Source: Syntrophomonadaceae bacterium
GTDB lineage: Bacteria > Bacillota > Dethiobacteria > DTU022
NCBI GenBank assembly: GCA_007131435.1
Contig: SLQM01000191.1
Coordinates: forward strand, 1 to 9,234
Reading direction: 5' to 3'
Length of the DNA stretch: 9,234 bases
This document shows positions 6,914 through 9,234 of the stretch, in pieces; the stretch's first letter is position 1; each line of letters opens with the position of its first letter. Under the pieces are notes generated by a model. That model was not told where the DNA came from. It saw nothing but the letters and a program-made list of their open reading frames with translations, and searched no databases. Made by a program: the position numbers and the translations under genes.

Positions 6914-6966
6914 ATGGTTGTTCTTTCCATTTACCCTCATCACCTTTTTAAGTATTGAACTATTTT

Positions 6967-6971
6967 AGGAG
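6967..6971 (+). promoter_or_regulatory. Ribosome binding site deciding the hisD start
   Basis: AGGAG seven bases before ATG 6979. It falls downstream of the in-frame TTG at 6955, which itself has no upstream purine-rich site, so the 436-residue product is preferred. Confidence 0.8.
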
Positions 6972-6978
6972 AAAGCAG

Positions 6979-8289
6979 ATGCCATTGCCGGTTTGTTCCT
7001 ACGAAACTTATAAGAAAAATCATCCCCATATATCTTTGCAAGATTTTCGGGAGGAACGGGAAAAAGTGCTTGAAATAATTAATACGGTGCGCCAAGAAGG
7101 TGATGCAGCCTTAATTGACTATACAAGAGAATTTGATCGGGCAAAAATAGGCTGTCTCAGGGTGACTGAAGAAGAATTTGTCCAGTCGGCAAAATCAGTT
7201 GACCCTGCATTATCAGATGCATTAAAAATAGTTAGGGGCAATATAGAAAAAGTCCATCAACGCCAGGTACAGTCGGACTGGTGGCTCAGTGGTGAAGGCA
7301 CTTTATCCGGCCAACGTTTTGTTCCCCTTAATTCAGTGGGCGCCTATATACCCGGAGGGACGGCTGCCTATCCTTCGTCAGTTCTGATGACAGTAGTTCC
7401 GGCCCGGATAGCCGGAGTTAAGGATATTTATATCTGCACACCGCCTGGTGAAGATGGCATGATTAATAATTTGACCCTGGCTGCAGCCCGGGAAGCGGGA
7501 GTGACTGCCGTATTTAAGGTGGGTGGAGCACAGGCTGTTGCAGCTATGGCTTATGGCACTCAATCAATTCCGGCTGTGGATAAAATTGTGGGTCCTGGCA
7601 ATATATATGTCACCCTGGCAAAAAAGGAAGTATTTGGCCAGGTCGGAATTGATATGCTTGCAGGTCCCAGTGAAATTGTTATAGTTGCTGATGAAAATGC
7701 GCGGGCAGATTTTATTGCGGCCGATATGCTTTCCCAGGCTGAGCATGATGAGCTGTCCCGGGCAATTTTAATTACCACCTCGGAAAAGGTTGCGAACCTG
7801 GTAAGGAAAAGCTTGGAAGAACAGCTTTCAACACTGCCCAGGAAAGAAATTGCAGAGAAATCATTAAATGAACATGGAGCAGTTATCCTGGTTTCGGACT
7901 TAGAAAAGGCCTGGCCCGTGGTAAATGAAATTGCACCAGAACACCTTGAGCTTCACCTTGAAGATGCATGGAGTTATCTATCCAGGATAACAAGCGCAGG
8001 CTCAATTTTTTTGGGCTCATCTACGCCTGAAGCGCTTGGCGATTACTGGGCCGGTTCCAATCATGTTCTTCCTACATCATCTACAGCTAGGTATGCTTCG
8101 GCCCTGGGAGTGGCTGATTTTGTTAAAAGATCTTATATTTTGGCATATAGCAATCATGCCCTGGAAAGATCGGCATCGCAGGTTGCCCTGCTTGCCCGTT
8201 CTGAAGGGCTGGAAGCCCATGCCAGGTCAGTTCTGATAAGGAGGAGTAGTGATGGAGCGCAGGATAAGGGTAGAAAGAAAGACAGCTGA
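6979..8289 (+). CDS. hisD: Histidinol dehydrogenase
   Basis: Catalyses the last two steps of histidine synthesis, oxidising L-histidinol to L-histidine through histidinal with two NAD+; a zinc-dependent cytoplasmic enzyme. With ATG at 6979 it has 436 residues, typical for the family. AGGAG at 6967-6971 is seven bases upstream of that ATG and lies inside the coding sequence of the earlier in-frame TTG (6955), so the later start is chosen. Visible motifs: GAYIPGGTAAYPS (121-133), KVGGAQAVAAMAYGT (180-194), DKIVGPGNIYV (201-211), IDMLAGPSEI (224-233) and SQAEHD (252-257). Zinc ligands by family comparison are Q253, H256, D355 and H414; the catalytic pair is E321-H322 in APEHLEL. The C-terminal 16 residues are charged and poorly conserved-looking; they include the region that overlaps hisB. 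First gene of the his cluster, behind its own promoter. Confidence 0.97.
   Translation: MPLPVCSYETYKKNHPHISLQDFREEREKVLEIINTVRQEGDAALIDYTREFDRAKIGCLRVTEEEFVQSAKSVDPALSDALKIVRGNIEKVHQRQVQSDWWLSGEGTLSGQRFVPLNSVGAYIPGGTAAYPSSVLMTVVPARIAGVKDIYICTPPGEDGMINNLTLAAAREAGVTAVFKVGGAQAVAAMAYGTQSIPAVDKIVGPGNIYVTLAKKEVFGQVGIDMLAGPSEIVIVADENARADFIAADMLSQAEHDELSRAILITTSEKVANLVRKSLEEQLSTLPRKEIAEKSLNEHGAVILVSDLEKAWPVVNEIAPEHLELHLEDAWSYLSRITSAGSIFLGSSTPEALGDYWAGSNHVLPTSSTARYASALGVADFVKRSYILAYSNHALERSASQVALLARSEGLEAHARSVLIRRSSDGAQDKGRKKDS
8240..8244 (+). promoter_or_regulatory. Ribosome binding site for hisB inside the hisD 3' end
   Basis: GGAGG, within AAGGAGGAG, is seven bases before ATG 8252 but only four before the alternative GTG at 8249, which favours the ATG. 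It lies in hisD coding sequence, so ribosomes finishing hisD pass through it and the two genes are probably translationally coupled. Confidence 0.8.
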
Positions 8290-8842
8290 GACATCAATTA
8301 TGCTTCAGCTAAATCTTGATGGCCAGGGTAGGGCTGATATTCAAACCGGCATTCCTTTCCTCGAACACATGCTTGCCCTCTGGTGCAAGCATGGTTTTTT
8401 TGACCTGCTGATCAGGGCTAAAGGCGATACAGAAGTAGATTATCACCACCTGGTAGAAGATCTGGGGATATGTCTTGGCCGCGCCTGGAATAAGGCGCTG
8501 GGTGATAAAAAGGGAATTAGGAGATATGGCTTCAGCGCAGTTCCCATGGATGAAGCCCTTGTTACGGCGGTAGTAGATCTTTCCGGCAGGCCCTGGCTGC
8601 ACTACCAGTTTTCACTGCCTACGGGCACTGTGGGAAGTATGGATACAGAGCATTTCAGGGAGTTCTGGCAGGCCTTTGTCAATGAAGGGCGGTTTAACCT
8701 TCACCTAACAATGAACCACGGACAGAACAAACACCATATTATAGAAGCATCATTTAAGTCGGCAGGCAGGGCCATGAATGAAGCTGTTTCTAATCTAGAA
8801 GGATTTAGTGACTTATTGACTACAAAGGGCAAACTGGAATGA
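8252..8842 (+). CDS. hisB: Imidazoleglycerol-phosphate dehydratase
   Basis: Removes water from imidazole glycerol phosphate to give imidazole acetol phosphate in histidine synthesis; a manganese enzyme that assembles into a 24-subunit particle in known homologues. At 196 residues it is the stand-alone dehydratase, without the histidinol-phosphatase domain fused in E. coli HisB. Metal-binding histidine motifs are FLEHM (H39), CKHGFFD (H47), DYHHLVEDLG (H65, H66, E69), EHFREFW (H134) and KHHIIEASFK (H161, H162, E165). MDEAL (99-103) and DLSGRPWL (109-116) are further family motifs. The start is ATG at 8252, placed by the strong upstream RBS. The first 38 bases overlap the end of hisD in another frame. 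Confidence 0.97.
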   Translation: MERRIRVERKTAETSIMLQLNLDGQGRADIQTGIPFLEHMLALWCKHGFFDLLIRAKGDTEVDYHHLVEDLGICLGRAWNKALGDKKGIRRYGFSAVPMDEALVTAVVDLSGRPWLHYQFSLPTGTVGSMDTEHFREFWQAFVNEGRFNLHLTMNHGQNKHHIIEASFKSAGRAMNEAVSNLEGFSDLLTTKGKLE

Positions 8843-8846
8843 GGTG
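8841..8846 (+). promoter_or_regulatory. Ribosome binding site deciding the hisA TTG start
   Basis: GAGGTG shares two bases with the hisB stop codon and sits six bases before TTG 8853. The in-frame GTG at 8844 lies inside this site and so cannot use it, which supports the TTG start. Confidence 0.75.
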
Positions 8847-8852
8847 AACAAC

Positions 8853-9234
8853 TTGCTCGTCATACCAGCCATCGATTTACACCGCGGGCGCTGTGTCCGG
8901 CTCTACCAGGGTGATCCGAACCGTGAGACGGTATACGGCAACAACCCTGTTGAAGTGGCCCTTCAATGGGAAGAGCTGGGAGCAAAAATGCTGCACCTGG
9001 TTGATCTCGACGGGGCTTTTACTGGCCACTCGAAAAACAGGAAGGTAATCTGTTTAATTGCGGAAGAATTAAGAATCCCTCTCCAGCTTGGGGGCGGTAT
9101 AAGATCTGAACAGGCAGCTGAAAAGGCTTTTTCTGCAGGCGTTTCAAGGATAATAATGGGAACCCTGGCAATAGAGAACCCCGGGCTGGCCAACAGGCTG
9201 GTACGCGATTATGGTGAAAGGGTCCTGGTAGGTA
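8853..9234 (+). CDS. hisA: Phosphoribosylformimino-5-aminoimidazole carboxamide ribotide isomerase (HisA), 3'-partial
   Basis: Fourth step of histidine synthesis: an Amadori rearrangement opening the ribose of ProFAR to give PRFAR, on a TIM barrel. The first 127 codons, about half of the usual 240 or so, are present before the right edge. The TTG start gives MLVIPAIDLHRGRCVRLYQG, matching typical HisA N-termini residue for residue in length; the catalytic aspartate is D8. Further motifs are HLVDLDGAF (48-56), the phosphate-binding loop QLGGGIRS (78-85) and SRIIMGT (98-104), which mark the HisA/HisF barrel. HisA rather than HisF is indicated by IPAIDLHRGRCVRLYQGD, where HisF would have a lysine-rich CLDV-type start. 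The second catalytic aspartate and the C-terminal half lie beyond the window. It follows hisB after ten bases, so it belongs to the same operon. Confidence 0.95.
   Translation, partial: MLVIPAIDLHRGRCVRLYQGDPNRETVYGNNPVEVALQWEELGAKMLHLVDLDGAFTGHSKNRKVICLIAEELRIPLQLGGGIRSEQAAEKAFSAGVSRIIMGTLAIENPGLANRLVRDYGERVLVG

Noticed and set aside
6884..6978. T-box riboswitch or terminator hairpin upstream of hisD
   Set aside because: The leader after the predicted transcription start is only about 60 bases, with no stable stem and no T-box-like motif.

Overview
This 9.2 kb window is ordinary-looking bacterial chromosome of moderate GC with tightly packed genes and AGGAG-type ribosome binding sites. The gene set is a formate dehydrogenase of the NADH/ferredoxin-linked type with an active-site cysteine, an EPSP synthase carrying class II motifs, and a P-loop/Asp23-like protein. 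Together these suggest an anaerobic Gram-positive bacterium of the Clostridia (an acetogen, syntroph or fermenter). That assignment is inference from protein flavour and gene style, not from a marker gene.

Bases 1-4604 (+) hold a formate dehydrogenase segment. It comprises the large subunit FdhA, which enters from the left edge with no start in the window, a family 1 beta-glucosidase, and FdhD, the sulfurtransferase that activates FdhA's molybdenum cofactor. FdhA and FdhD are natural partners; the beta-glucosidase between them is not. FdhA also ends early. Recognisable homology stops near base 2324, and a short cysteine-rich tail stands where the C-terminal molybdopterin-dinucleotide-binding domain should be. 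The simplest reading is a rearrangement that brought in the glucosidase gene and removed the 3' end of fdhA. The visible 5' end of fdhA also starts in a 12-bp in-frame tandem repeat.

Bases 4601-5488 (-) encode a conserved-looking protein with an N-terminal P-loop and a C-terminal Asp23/Gls24-like domain. It converges on fdhD with a 4-base overlap of coding ends. A 99-bp divergent intergenic region (5489-5587) separates it from aroA.

Bases 5588-9234 (+) are amino-acid biosynthesis: aroA (shikimate pathway), then a good sigma-A-type promoter, then hisD-hisB-hisA. The his genes are very compact, with a 38-base hisD/hisB overlap and a 10-base hisB/hisA gap. hisC and hisH, which often sit among these genes, are absent here. 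hisA starts at TTG and runs off the right edge.

No RNA genes, CRISPR arrays, insertion sequences or convincing intrinsic terminators were seen. No stretch longer than 100 bases lacks a gene. No clear new system is evident; the best leads are the truncated FdhA with its intruding glucosidase and the P-loop/Asp23-like fusion protein.
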